A stretch of DNA of 64,000 nucleotides from contig CM049313.1 of NCBI GenBank assembly GCA_026874595.1, positions 22,936,008 to 23,000,007 of the forward strand, in the 5' to 3' direction. How positions within the stretch are numbered: the stretch's first letter is position 1; every line of letters begins with the position of its first letter. The DNA comes from Sipunculus nudus. Its lineage: Eukaryota; Annelida; Sipuncula; Golfingiida; Sipunculidae. The notes below the pieces were generated by a model, which did not search any database, was not told the origin of the DNA, and saw only the letters and a program-made list of their open reading frames with translations. Below, piece after piece: positions 32,321-43,332 of the stretch. Both the position numbers and the translations under genes were made by a program.

Positions 32321-33848
32321 TAGTCCGTTCCAGTACCCCTGTCCACCAGTTTTTTCGCGATTATTTATTTGTGAACCAAAGAACGCCGAAACTGTTTGAC
32401 CTTGGGGATGAAAGGGGAAAAAGCGTAATTAACAATTATGGAAATAATAGCCTACCTTATGTAATTTTCCTGTAAACAATGTAAAACCATTTTATGAGTA
32501 ACTAGTCTATTCTTTAGCGACATCTTGCCACTAATCTGTTGAATGGGCATATCAGGGGATAGTGATGACGTCATAATAGACGTGACGTACTAAAGAGGCA
32601 CCAACATTCACGGAACCAATAATCAAGAGCTGCCGACCCCTGTTTACAGCGAGACTTGTATTCTCCGCGTGCACGCGCTTCACTGTTACGTCACATTACT
32701 TTATATCCATATCCAAGGCACCCTTCCGCCAGAGGTCGTTTCTACTCAAAACGAATCTCTTCTGTTTGGGCACTGTGGGAAGGACCGAACTACTTGACAA
32801 GTGTAGCCTGGTACAAAATTCTCTCAACATGGAATTAACGGACGGACGGACTAACCATAACTACAGCACATATATTTATACCGGGTTACTTATCAGCTAA
32901 TAGTCATGCAGACGTCAGCTGAGCTAAAATTGTGGGTTCCCTTAACTTGCCGAAGCCCGAAGTTCAGCCCCGTATATATAATGCACCTATATACTACATC
33001 CCAGTACCCGTGTAAACATGTTTTCTGGGATAATTTTTCATACGTGTAATGCAGTGTAAACCTTTCTTGTCCAAAGGTTGCCGGAGCTTTTCCGCCGACT
33101 GCTTGCGTAAAAAGTAATGCCTTACCTTGTTTTGATTTTGTATGAGAATCTAAAATATGACAAAACAGATCACAGCGTTTAAGAATTATTCCTTGTCTGA
33201 GAACTGATAATAAAAAAGCCAGTCAAACTTATGACGTCAGTCAATTGAAGGTGACGCGCGACCGAACATTGTGACGTCTTTGTGACGTCACTGTTCTCTA
33301 ACGAACACAAAACGCAGAAGTGTACCATGGAGGAATGTACTGTCCAGCAGTGCCGATAAGACGCCAACCACGGTATTTCAGCATAAATAAAGCAAAAGAG
33401 TCGCAAAGTAAATTCGTTTAACATGACATAGAACTACTTTACACAAAATTCAACGCATTTTAACGGACTACATTGGCCCCTTTTCACCACTTGTGTATTT
33501 CCGCTGTCAGTGTACATGTTGATGCCGCGCGGTGCATTATTGGAGTCAGATTTTGACTCCAACAATCCCTAGACAGCAGTGTCGTACTCTTGAGAGTCCG
33601 AGTCTGCGCAGTGTGTATCCAAGGAGGATGAACAATGGCCGCATATTAGGGACGCCAAGAGCCACGGATATATTTGAGACATGTCAACCAGGCCGTAAAG
33701 TAAATAATATTTATATCGTGAGTAGGTAAGGTACCAAAAATTACGCTTTTGCCTCTTTATGCCAATGGTGCAAATTTTGTTTGCCAAATTTGTCTTATGT
33801 ACAGATAATCGCGAAAAATCAGGTGGACAGGGGTACAGGAACGGACTA
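32321..33848. mobile_element. TIR DNA transposon without transposase gene (~1.5 kb)
   Basis: The left end TAGTCCGTTCCAGTACCCCT continues GTCCACCAG-TTTTTTCGCGATTAT. The right end (to 33848) is its inverted copy with few mismatches, about 44 bp. TA dinucleotides flank both ends (32319-32320 and 33849-33850), which suggests a Tc1/mariner-type TA target. No transposase is seen in any frame, so it is non-autonomous. The interior contains several TGACGTCA-type motifs. Confidence 0.82.
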
Positions 33849-33884
33849 TAATATTCGTGACAGAGACCATGGAGTAACTATAGT

Positions 33885-34154
33885 CCGTGTCATGTGACCA
33901 TGTTTTCTGGACTTAAGCCTGCTACCTGACAGGCTTGGGGCTTAAGCCCCCAAACGGACTTAAGTGATTTTTGGTATTTTTATTGAATCGGGCTTAACTC
34001 TTCAGCTGGGTGGCTTAAGTCAAAATCGGTCATTTTCGGGCTTAAGTCAGTTTATTGAAAGACCCCCCTGAGCTATTAGCGATCACTCCGTCCGTCCGGC
34101 CGTCTTACCGGTCGTCCGTTTACAGGGCAAAATTCGTAACTGTTGGACCTTGAA
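33885..34154. repeat. Decayed 5' part of a GCTCAGCTGAC-family repeat
   Basis: From about 34068 the sequence reads CTGAGCTATTAGCGATCACT, GTCCGTCCGGCCGTC, then CGTAACTGTTGGACCTTGAA, matching the start of the family copies at 36531 and 57309. Upstream are several AGGCTTAAG/GGGCTTAAG motifs (33913-34045). The repeat leads directly into the 26-bp minisatellite. Confidence 0.65.
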
Positions 34155-36158
34155 TCTTTTAACTTGACATTCAGGGAGGCTCTTTTAACTTGACATTCAG
34201 GGAGGCTCTTTTAACTTGACATTCAGGGAGGCTCTTTTAACTTGACATTCAGGGAGGCTCTTTTAACTTGACATTCAGGGAGGCTCTTTTAACTTGACAT
34301 TCAGGGAGGCTCTTTTAACTTGACATTCAGGGAGGCTCTTTTAACTTGACATTCAGGGAGGCTCTTTTAACTTGACATTCAGGGAGGCTCTTTTAACTTG
34401 ACATTCAAGGAGGCTCTTTTAACTTGACATTCAGGGAGGCTCTTTTAACTTGACATTCAGGGAGGCTCTTTTAACTTGACATTCAGGGAGGCTCTTTTAA
34501 CTTGACATTCAGGGAGGCTCTTTTAACTTGACATTCAGGGAGGCCCTTTTAACTTGACATTCAGGGAGGCTCTTTTAACTTGACATTCAGGGAGGCTCTT
34601 TTAACTTGACATTCAGGGAGGCTCTTTTAACTTGACATTCAGGGAGGCTCTTTTAACTTGACATTCAGGGAGGCTCTTTTAACTTGACATTCAGGGAGGC
34701 ATTTTTTAACTTGACATTCAGGGAGGCTCTTTTAACTTGACATTCAGGGAGGCTCTTTTAACTTGACATTCAGGGAGGCTCTTTTAACTTGACATTCAGG
34801 GAGGCTCTTTTAACTTGACATTCAGGGAGGCTCTTTTAACTTGACATTCAGGGAGGCTCTTTTAACTTGACATTCAGGGAGGCTCTTTTAACTTGACATT
34901 CAGGGAGGCTCTTTTAACTTGACATTCAGGGAGGCTCTTTTAACTTGACATTCAGGGAGGCTCTTTTAACTTGACATTCAGGGAGGCTCTTTTAACTTGA
35001 CATTCAGGGAGGCTCTTTTAACTTGACATTCAGGGAGGCTCTTTTAACTTGACATTCAGGGAGGCCCTTTTAACATGACATTCAGGGAGGCCCTTTTAAC
35101 TTGACATTCAGGGAGGCTCTTTTAACTTGACATTCAGGGAGGCTCTTTTAACTTGACATTCAGGGAGGCTCTTTTAACTTGACATTCAGGGAGGCTCTTT
35201 TAACTTGACATTCAGGGAGGCTCTTTTAACTTGACATTCAGGGAGGCTCTTTTAACTTGACATTCAGGGAGGCTCTTTTAACTTGACATTCAGGGAGGCT
35301 CTTTTAACTTGACATTCAGGGAGGCTCTTTTAACTTGACATTCAGGGAGGCTCTTTTAACTTGACATTCAGGGAGGCTCTTTTAACTTGACATTCAGGGA
35401 GGCTCTTTTAACTTGACATTCAGGGAGGCTCTTTTAACTTGACATTCAGGGAGGCTCTTTTAACTTGACATTCAGGGAGGCTCTTTTAACTTGACATTCA
35501 GGGAGGCTCTTTTAACTTGACATTCAGGGAGGCTCTTTTAACTTGACATTCAGGGAGGCTCTTTTAACTTGACATTCAGGGAGGCTCTTTTAACTTGACA
35601 TTCAGGGAGGCTCTTTTAACTTGACATTCAGGGAGGCTCTTTTAACTTGACATTCAGGGAGGCTCTTTTAACTTGACATTCAGGGAGGCTCTTTTAACTT
35701 GACATTCAGGGAGGCTCTTTTAACTTGACATTCAGGGAGGCCCTTTTAACTTGACATTCAGGGAGGCTCTTTTAACTTGACATTCAGGGAGGCTCTTTTA
35801 ACTTGACATTCAGGGAGGCTCTTTTAACTTGACATTCAGGGAGGCTCTTTTAACTTGACATTCAGGGAGGCTCTTTTAACTTGACATTCAGGGAGGCTCT
35901 TTTAACTTGACATTCAGGGAGGCTCTTTTAACTTGACATTCAGGGAGGCTCTTTTAACTTGACATTCAGGGAGGCTCTTTTAACTTGACATTCAGGGAGG
36001 CTCTTTTAACTTGACATTCAGGGAGGCTCTTTTAACTTGACATTCAGGGAGGCTCTTTTAACTTGACATTCAGGGAGGCTCTTTTAACTTGACATTCAGG
36101 GAGGCTCTTTTAACTTGACATTCAGGGAGGCTCTTTTAACTTGACATTCAGGGAGGCC
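34155..36158. repeat. 26-bp minisatellite, about 77 units
   Basis: The unit TTTTAACTTGACATTCAGGG plus AGGCTC repeats without spacers for ~2.0 kb. Units are nearly identical. Variants include AGGCCC (near 34544, 35064, 35090, 35741), CAAGGA (near 34406), an extra T unit near 34700 and AACATGAC near 35074. The unit corresponds to a piece of the flanking GCTCAGCTGAC-family repeat (GTAACTTGGGATTCTGAGAG at 37269), and the sequence after the array (CCCATGAACAATCTC) resumes that repeat. Confidence 0.97.
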
Positions 36159-36477
36159 CATGAACAATCTCATTGAATAAATTCTGTCCATGGGAGATTC
36201 CTCTTTATCTCTCTTTCTTATATATACACACACAGGTATATAAAATTCATTTTTAGTATCACACCTCTTAATAATGTGTAAAACTATTTTTATATACCAA
36301 TGTAGGATACATAATTAAATCGGTTAGCAATCACATCAGTGTACCTGCACAATATTAGATCAAGAGATACCTACGTTTACACTTGCTTGCATGTATGAGG
36401 GCACACACATTTATGTTCATGTATGTAGATACATTGTATCCCACTTACAGTAATTTTAAAAAGTCGCTTCCTAGGAA
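36159..36477. other. Short AT-rich spacer
   Basis: Contains a TATATACACACACAGGTATA segment and no gene. Confidence 0.5.
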
Positions 36478-36520
36478 CGGGGGGCATTGATTTGACTTTG
36501 TCTGTCGTTCGTCCTTCCGT
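36478..36520. repeat. Left half of dispersed repeat R1
   Basis: GGGGGGCATTGATTTGACTT and GTCGTTCGTCCTTCCG match the left part of the copy at 29565. The right half is found at 40988. Confidence 0.5.
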
Positions 36521-36530
36521 TTTTTTTTTA

Positions 36531-39500
36531 GCTCAGCTGACTGTAAGTCATCTGAGCTATAGCGATCACTTTGTCCGTCGTCCGTCCGGCCGTCTGTCCG
36601 TTAACAAGGCACAAATCGTAACCACTGGACCTGGAATCTTCTTACTTTACTACCGGAGAGGTCCATCAAAAATCTCCTTGGAAACCTGGAATTAGGTCTC
36701 TGTTACTCATATTCTTCGCGCTATGGGGCCCCAAAGTACCCCCCAGATAGTGAAAAATTTCATACAAATACTTCAATATCTCATTAACTACATCACTGAT
36801 GGTCATGATTTTTGGCATACATATTGATCATGAGATGTTCCATCAGTTCCTGCAGACTGGTGGCGCCACCTGTATTTTTTTATTTTTTACGATTTTTTTT
36901 TCTCTATTTTTGAGACCTTTAAAAATGTGGACATCTGTTAACAGGGCACATATCGTAAAGACTGGACCTAGAATCTTCATTCCTGAAATTTTGAGAAACC
37001 TATGAAAAGTGTCCATGGAAACCAGAAATTAGGTCTCTGTTACCAATATCCTTCGGGCAATAGGGCCCCAAAGTACCCCCAAGAATAGTCAAAAATTTCA
37101 TGAAAAAATTTCAATATCTCATTAACTACATCACTGATGGTCATGATTTTTAGCTCAGCTGACTGAAAGTCATCTGAGCTATAGCGATCTCTCTTTGTCC
37201 GTCGTCCGTCTGTCCGTCTGTCCGTCCGTTAACCAGGCACAAATCATAACCGCTGAACCTAGAACCTTGTAACTTGGGATTCTGAGAGGTCCATGAAAAA
37301 TCTCCTTGGAAACCAGAAATTAGGTCTCTGTTACCATATCCTTTGAGCTATGGGGCCCCAAAGTACCCCCCAGAAAAGTAAAAAATTTCATACAAAAACT
37401 TCAATATCTCATTAACTACTTGACTGATGGTCATGATTTTTGGCATACATATTGATCATAAGATGTTCCATCACTTCCTGCAGACTGGTGGCGCCACCTG
37501 TATTATTCGATTTTTTACAATTTTTTTTCTCTATTTTTGAGACCTTTAAAAATGTGAACATCTGTTAACAAGGCACAAATCGTAAAGCCTAGACCTAGAA
37601 TCTTAATTCTTGATACACTGAGAGGTCTATGAAAAATCTCCATGGAAACCAGAAATTAGATCTCTGTTACCCATATCCTTTGAGCTATGGGGCCCCAAAG
37701 TACCCCGCAGAAAAGTCAAAAACTTCATACAAAAACTTCAATATCTCATTAACTACTTGACTGATGGTCATGATTTTTGGCATACGTATTGATCATGAGA
37801 TGTTCCATCACTTCCTGCAGACTGGTGGCGCCACCTGTTTTTTTCGATTTTTTTCGAATTTAAAAATGTGAACAGCTGTTAACAGGGCACAAATCATAAA
37901 GACTGGACCTAGAATCTTCATTCTTGACACACTGAGAGGTCCATAAAAAGTCTGCATGGAAACCTGAAATAAGGTCTCTGTTACCCATATCCTTTGAGCT
38001 ATGGGGGGCTCCCAATAACCCCCCAGAATAATGGAAAATTTGATAAAAACAAACTGCAACATCTCAATAACTACAACACTGATGGTCATGATTTTTGGCA
38101 TACATATTGATCAAGAGGTGTTTCATCAGTACCTGCAGACTGGTGGTGCCACCTGTATTTTTTCAAATTTTCACAATTTTTTTCCCTCTATTTTCGAGAC
38201 CTTTCAGGATGTAGTTATCTGTCAACAGGGTACAAATCGTAAGGACTGGACCTAGAATCTTCATTGTTGACACACAGGGAGACCCATGATAAGTCTCCAT
38301 GGACACCTTAAAAAATGTGAACATCTGTTAACAGGGCACAAATTGTAAAGACTTGACCTAGAATCTTCCTTCTTTACATTCTAAGAGACCTATTAAAAAT
38401 CTCCATGGAAACCAGAAATTAGGTCTCTGTTACCTATATCCTTTGAGCTATGAACCCCCAAAGTACCCCCCAGAATAGTCAAAAATTTCATAAAAAAACT
38501 TCAATAACTGATTAACTACATCACTGACGGTCATGATTTTGGCATACATATTGATCAAGAGATGTTTCTTTAGTTTCTGCAGACTGGTGGCGCCACCTGT
38601 ATTTTTCAAATTTTTACATTTTTTTTTCTATTTTTGAGACCTTTAAAGATGTAGTTATCTGTCAACAGGGTTCAGATTGGACCTAGAATCTTCATTCTTG
38701 ACACACAGGGAGTCCTATGAAAAGAATCCATGGAAACCTGAAATTAGGTCCCTTTTACCCATATCCTTTGAGCTATGGCACTCAAAATACAGCTCAGTAT
38801 AATGGAAAATTTGATACAAAAGCTAAAGTTTCTGAACAACTAGTGCAGAGATCACCATAATTGTTTGTATGGATATTGATCATGGAGTGTTTCATCAGTT
38901 TCTGCAGCCTGGTGGCACCACATGTATTTGTTCGGGCTTTTTTTCGAATTTTTTTCTCTATTTTTGAGACCTTTAAAGATATGAACATCTGTTAACATGG
39001 CACAAATCATAACAACTGGACCTAGAATCTTCATTCTTTACACACAGTGAGACCCATGAAAAATCTCCATGGAAACCTGAAATTAGGTCTCTGTTACCCA
39101 TATCCATGAAGCTGTATGGCTCCAAAATACCCCCCAGAAAAATGAAAAATTTGATACAAAACTCCAGTATCTCAATTACTACAACACTGATGCGCATGAT
39201 TTTTGACATACATATTGATCATGACATGTTCCATCAGTTTCAGCTGAATGGGTGCGCCACCTCTATTTTTTTCAAATTTTTACGAATTGTTTTCTCTATT
39301 TTTTAGACCTTAAAAGATGTGGTTATCTGTCAACAGGGTACAAATTGTAACAACTAGACCTAGAATCTTCATTCTTGTCATGCAAGAAGGCCCATGAAAA
39401 GTGTCTGTGGAATCCTGAAATTAAGTCTCTGTTACCCATATCCTTCAAGCTATAGGACTCCAAAGTATCCCTCAGAACAATGGAAAATTTGATACAAAAG

Positions 39501-39794
39501 CTGAAGTATCTGAACAACTAATCCAGAATCCACCATGCTTCTTTGCATGGATATTGAGCATTAAGTGTTTTTATTAGTTTCTGCAGACTGGTGGAGCCAC
39601 CTGTATTTTTTTAAAGTTTACGCATTTTTTTCTCTATTTTTGAGATATATTAATACAGACACAATCTCAGCCTGTTGGTTAATCTGTTTCATGCTTCAGT
39701 TGAATGGTTATATACTACCATTCAGATGATAAAATTTCCTTTTGCAAATCTCTTCCCAGTCAGCTGAACGTCATGACCCATGGGTCACTTGTTA
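36531..39794. repeat. GCTCAGCTGAC-family repeat with ~335-bp internal tandem monomers
   Basis: Begins GCTCAGCTGAC with a hairpin (AGCTCAGCTGAC, loop TGAAA, GTCATCTGAGCT) and ends GTCAGCTGAAC...CATGACCCATGGGTCACTTG. The ends are inverted copies (one mismatch here, perfect at 57309 and 40492). The interior holds about eight diverged monomers of 320-340 bp, each with a segment like GGCATACATATTGATCATGA, CTGCAGACTGGTGGCGCCAC, TCTATTTTTGAGACCTTTAA and ACATCTGTTAACAGGGCACA. A second head lies inside at 37153. Short open frames in the monomers are by-products of the repeats. Confidence 0.9.
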
Positions 39795-40490
39795 ATGAAA
39801 TTTAATCGGATTTTTCAACTTTGGCCCTGTGAGCGAGATATCTCCAAAGGTATTCAACACAGGAACTACATTTCTTCAGTGCTGATGCATATTGACAAAA
39901 TCTTGGTCATGTTTAAAGATGGGTGACCTTGACCTTCTTTCAAGGTTTCAACACTTAGAATAGGGTAAAACTTAAGAGCTTATTTCTCAGGAAGCATTTG
40001 GTGGATTGTTATGAAACATGGTACATACCTCTCCAGTTTAAATTTATAACTGAGACATGTACAGATATAGGTCCATGTGAGAACAAATATTTCGTACGTG
40101 TTACTGTTACCTCGTATAAACACTGTTCTTTTAGCTGAGGGCTTTTGTCAGCTTTTGCTGATATTCTAGTTTCTATAAAAAGACCTTTAGTCATGCTTTC
40201 TGCATTTCTTTTCTTTCAGGTTTTGCAGTTTACCTACCCTGCTGATCCCATTGAAAAGCAGAGTGATAATAAAAAAATATTGGACTTACACTTTTTACAT
40301 TTGCATATCTATAAATCTAATATGGGGGCCTTAAAAAATGCCTTTTGAATTGTTTTGGACATTCATTTCTGTAACATCCTTTGGAGAATTTGCTACAAGT
40401 TTGGTCTCTTATTGGAGGATGTGTGATATCAAATGTCTGCCAGTTAGCCACCTTAGAAATCCTTTTGTAGGTGCAGTTTCAGTGATTTTT
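39795..40490. other. Spacer between two GCTCAGCTGAC-family copies
   Basis: Contains GGCCCTGTGAGCGAGATATC and GACCTTGACCTTC-type sequence, likely from another dispersed repeat. No coding motif is seen. Confidence 0.4.
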
Positions 40491-40491
40491 A

Positions 40492-40987
40492 GCTCAGCTG
40501 ACTTTTAGTCATGCTGTGCTATAGCGATGGGTCTTTGTCGGTCGTCCTTCCGTCTTTCCGTCCGGCCAGCCGTCCGGTCTTTAGCAGGGCACAAATTGTA
40601 ACTGTAAGGGCTAGATACATGAGCCCTATGCAGTCTTAGAGGTTCTAAAAAGATTTTCTTGCAGATCTGAAATTAGGTCACTGTGACCTATATTATCTGA
40701 GTTACGGGGTGTGTGCACCTCCCAGAATTTATTCTTATAGCCAAAATAATCATCCCAAACCTAACATGTCATTAGAGGAACAAACCTTTTGATATTAAGG
40801 TCTTAGGGTCAAAGGTCAATGTCACAGGACCAGCTTCTTGAAAAAAGTTGTGGATGCATTTCAAGTCAGACTTTTCATCCCAAACCTTCCATCTTCCAAG
40901 TAGGTCAGATACCATATGGTATACCGTCAGGCTTTAAATACAGGTCATGCTTGTCAGCTGAGCGTCATGACCCATGGGTCACTTGTT
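40492..40987. repeat. Short GCTCAGCTGAC-family copy without tandem core
   Basis: Starts GCTCAGCTGAC (40492-40502) and ends GTCAGCTGAGC (40953-40963) followed by GTCATGACCCATGGGTCACT. At ~500 bp it lacks the tandem monomers of the long copies, which shows that the two termini define the unit. Confidence 0.85.
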
Positions 40988-41240
40988 GTTTCCTAAATAT
41001 TATTCGATTTCATTCAAATTCGGGTCAGTGATTGCTCTCAAGTATTTCTTGATTGGGCTTGGTTTTGGAGTGTCGGTCTGAAAATTTATAATCAGCAGCT
41101 CAAAAACAAAACAAAAATAAGCTCCTTTGGTTCCCAATTCACAACCAAAAATTAAAACATGTGGAGACATCTTTAGGGGGCAATGAAATCTTAAGACACA
41201 GCCACTATGACATGTGGAGACATCTTCAGGGGACAATAAA
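40988..41240. repeat. Right half of dispersed repeat R1
   Basis: TTTCCTAAATATTATTCGAT and CAGTGATTGCTCTCA match the right part of the copy at 29565. An internal repeat ACATGTGGAGACATCTT occurs twice (about 41158 and 41211). Confidence 0.6.
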
Positions 41241-41698
41241 AACTAAAACATATTGATAGGGCAAACAGGGGACAATAAGAGGCGGAAGAGGTGGACTTTT
41301 AATCCACGAATTTGCTTGTTGTAATTTTCAATTGCCAGGCAACTGGAGAAAGTGCTGTGCTCACATTAATTGGCAAGAGATTTATCCCCATTATAGACGA
41401 GATCTCGCGTGTGGAGAATCTGTTTTAGTATTTCCCACCGTTTCCCACAGGGGACGTTTTTGTGAATAAATCTGTTCTGTTCTAGGGCAAATATCTCGAA
41501 GCCATCGGAAGCATAACGAGAGCTAAATGAACTCGGAATCTGTTCGTTAATCTTAACTACGGTATCTCGAAGCTTTCATTAATTTATTACCTTTGCTACG
41601 GGTCCTTTTTTTTCCTCTCGTTAATAACGTAAGGACCGAGGCATCCATTGGGCTTCGCTTGCTTAACGTGGTCATGATACTTCTACATTTCGCAAATA

Positions 41699-41704
41699 TA
41701 TATT

Positions 41705-41736
<32 letters not shown>

Positions 41737-41751
41737 CATATATATATATGA
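41699..41751. repeat. (TA)n microsatellite
   Basis: TA dinucleotides with brief CACATACA interruption. Confidence 0.9.
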
Positions 41752-42092
41752 TTGTTACGGAACCTAATAACAATAGATCACGTAATCATGACCAGCACAA
41801 ATTTCGTTACGGAGATGAAAAAAAATGGGGTGTGAACTCGAAAATTTTATAGTTTTGTCGTTATCTCTTTCGTTAGGTGTACTTTAACGAGAAAACAACG
41901 AGAATCAAAACTCGAAACCCTTCGTTGTTGTCTCGTTATATGTATCCACATTTTAAGTAACGAAACAGCGTTAGCCTCTTTCGTTGCCGTTTCTAATAAG
42001 GTTCGTTGAAGCATGTAATGCCAATATTCCTATACTTTTCTGAATCCCGTGCTAGTTGTGAGAGATTATAACCATTTTTTGGGCTTGGGATT

Positions 42093-42093
42093 A

Positions 42094-42126
<33 letters not shown>

Positions 42127-42134
42127 GAGAGAGT
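42093..42134. repeat. (GA)n microsatellite
   Basis: GA dinucleotides with one GC interruption. Confidence 0.92.
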
Positions 42135-42867
42135 GTCTTTCCCCTAATAATCTCCATGATATGTAAGCTGGTTTTAATGTGCATACATAAAAGCTTCACT
42201 TGACGCAATACAAAGCGTTCCTCTATTTACAAGATGGAAGTCTTTGTTGGTGTCCTGCTATCAAATCATGCTTACAAACTATAAACATTGTTTTAAATGC
42301 AACTTTATGATAACGATTGAGACCGAAAGCAAAGGGAATACTTTTACATCAGTTTTGGAGGGACTGTATACGAGCTTATATTGTGAAGTGTCTGAATTAT
42401 TCTTGACAGTGTCAAAATGCCGAACTTCCAAAATTCCGCATCTATATTGTCAGATGAATAATAATAAAAAAACACGGCAAAGAAATAAAGCATTTTTGTT
42501 AATATTTAAATATCCGCCAATCGTAATCCAAAAAGACCATCTGTAGGCAAACAATACGGAACTATATGAGATTGCAAACGGCAGAAGAAGGCATTGCTGG
42601 GTTTACTTGTGCAAACAGCTACTTCCGGTCATTCTCAACACGGGTTCGTGTCCGGCGTTCATGGTGATCAAAAGAATGGTTTCACTTAATGGCTAGCAGG
42701 TATATTAAGCGAGATTTGTAAAGCTCTAACATTTACGATGTGTGCTCTGCTACAGGATTTCTCAAAATGTATGAAAGTTAGAAAAGCTCATAACAATAAA
42801 TTGCATATTTAGAAAAAATAGGCATTCCATGATGGTAGACCAAAAGCGATTTGGTTAAACATTCTTT

Positions 42868-43332
42868 AAAGGGGCCCAATCACCTATAAAGCATGTTGAA
42901 TAAACACGAAAAATAGATTTTTCTCTTTAAAATAAATCTGTACTTGCCAAAATTTTCCCTTGAAATTATTCAAAACAGTGGACCAAAGGTGTAAACATAA
43001 ACACAGCATATGCATCGCCGGGCCACAACATGTGTACACTAAGAAATGCCCTGACTGACTTGGCCTAAAAAATGAATACATGTTCCCACTGGCTGAAACA
43101 TCACGTTTGCGCCTCACATTCAGACTTCCGGTTAGACAGCCTTGTTATGGTTAACAGAAACACACGGACTGTGTTTACAAACACGCGGAGTCATATAAAG
43201 TTATCAAACAACCGTAGACTGAGACTGAGACTGTGTGTTGGGATGGTGTAGGCCCGAAACTTTTGTAAAAAGCAAAACTCAATTGATTGTGTGAAAGAAC
43301 ACTCATAATATAGCTTCTGATTATGTCCCTTA
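42868..43332. repeat. MITE-like dispersed repeat, copy 2
   Basis: Collinear with 23938-24432 in the same orientation, starting AAAGGGGCCCAATCACCTAT and ending CTGATTATGTCCCTTAA. Divergence is high (many indels), so both are old. Confidence 0.6.

Noticed and set aside
34155-36158. CRISPR-like array
   Set aside because: Units abut directly with no unique spacers, no cas genes exist, and all other features are eukaryotic. It is a minisatellite.
36492-39517. Several 60-97-residue proteins in the 36-39 kb region
   Set aside because: They recur in each tandem monomer on both strands and are by-products of the repeat.
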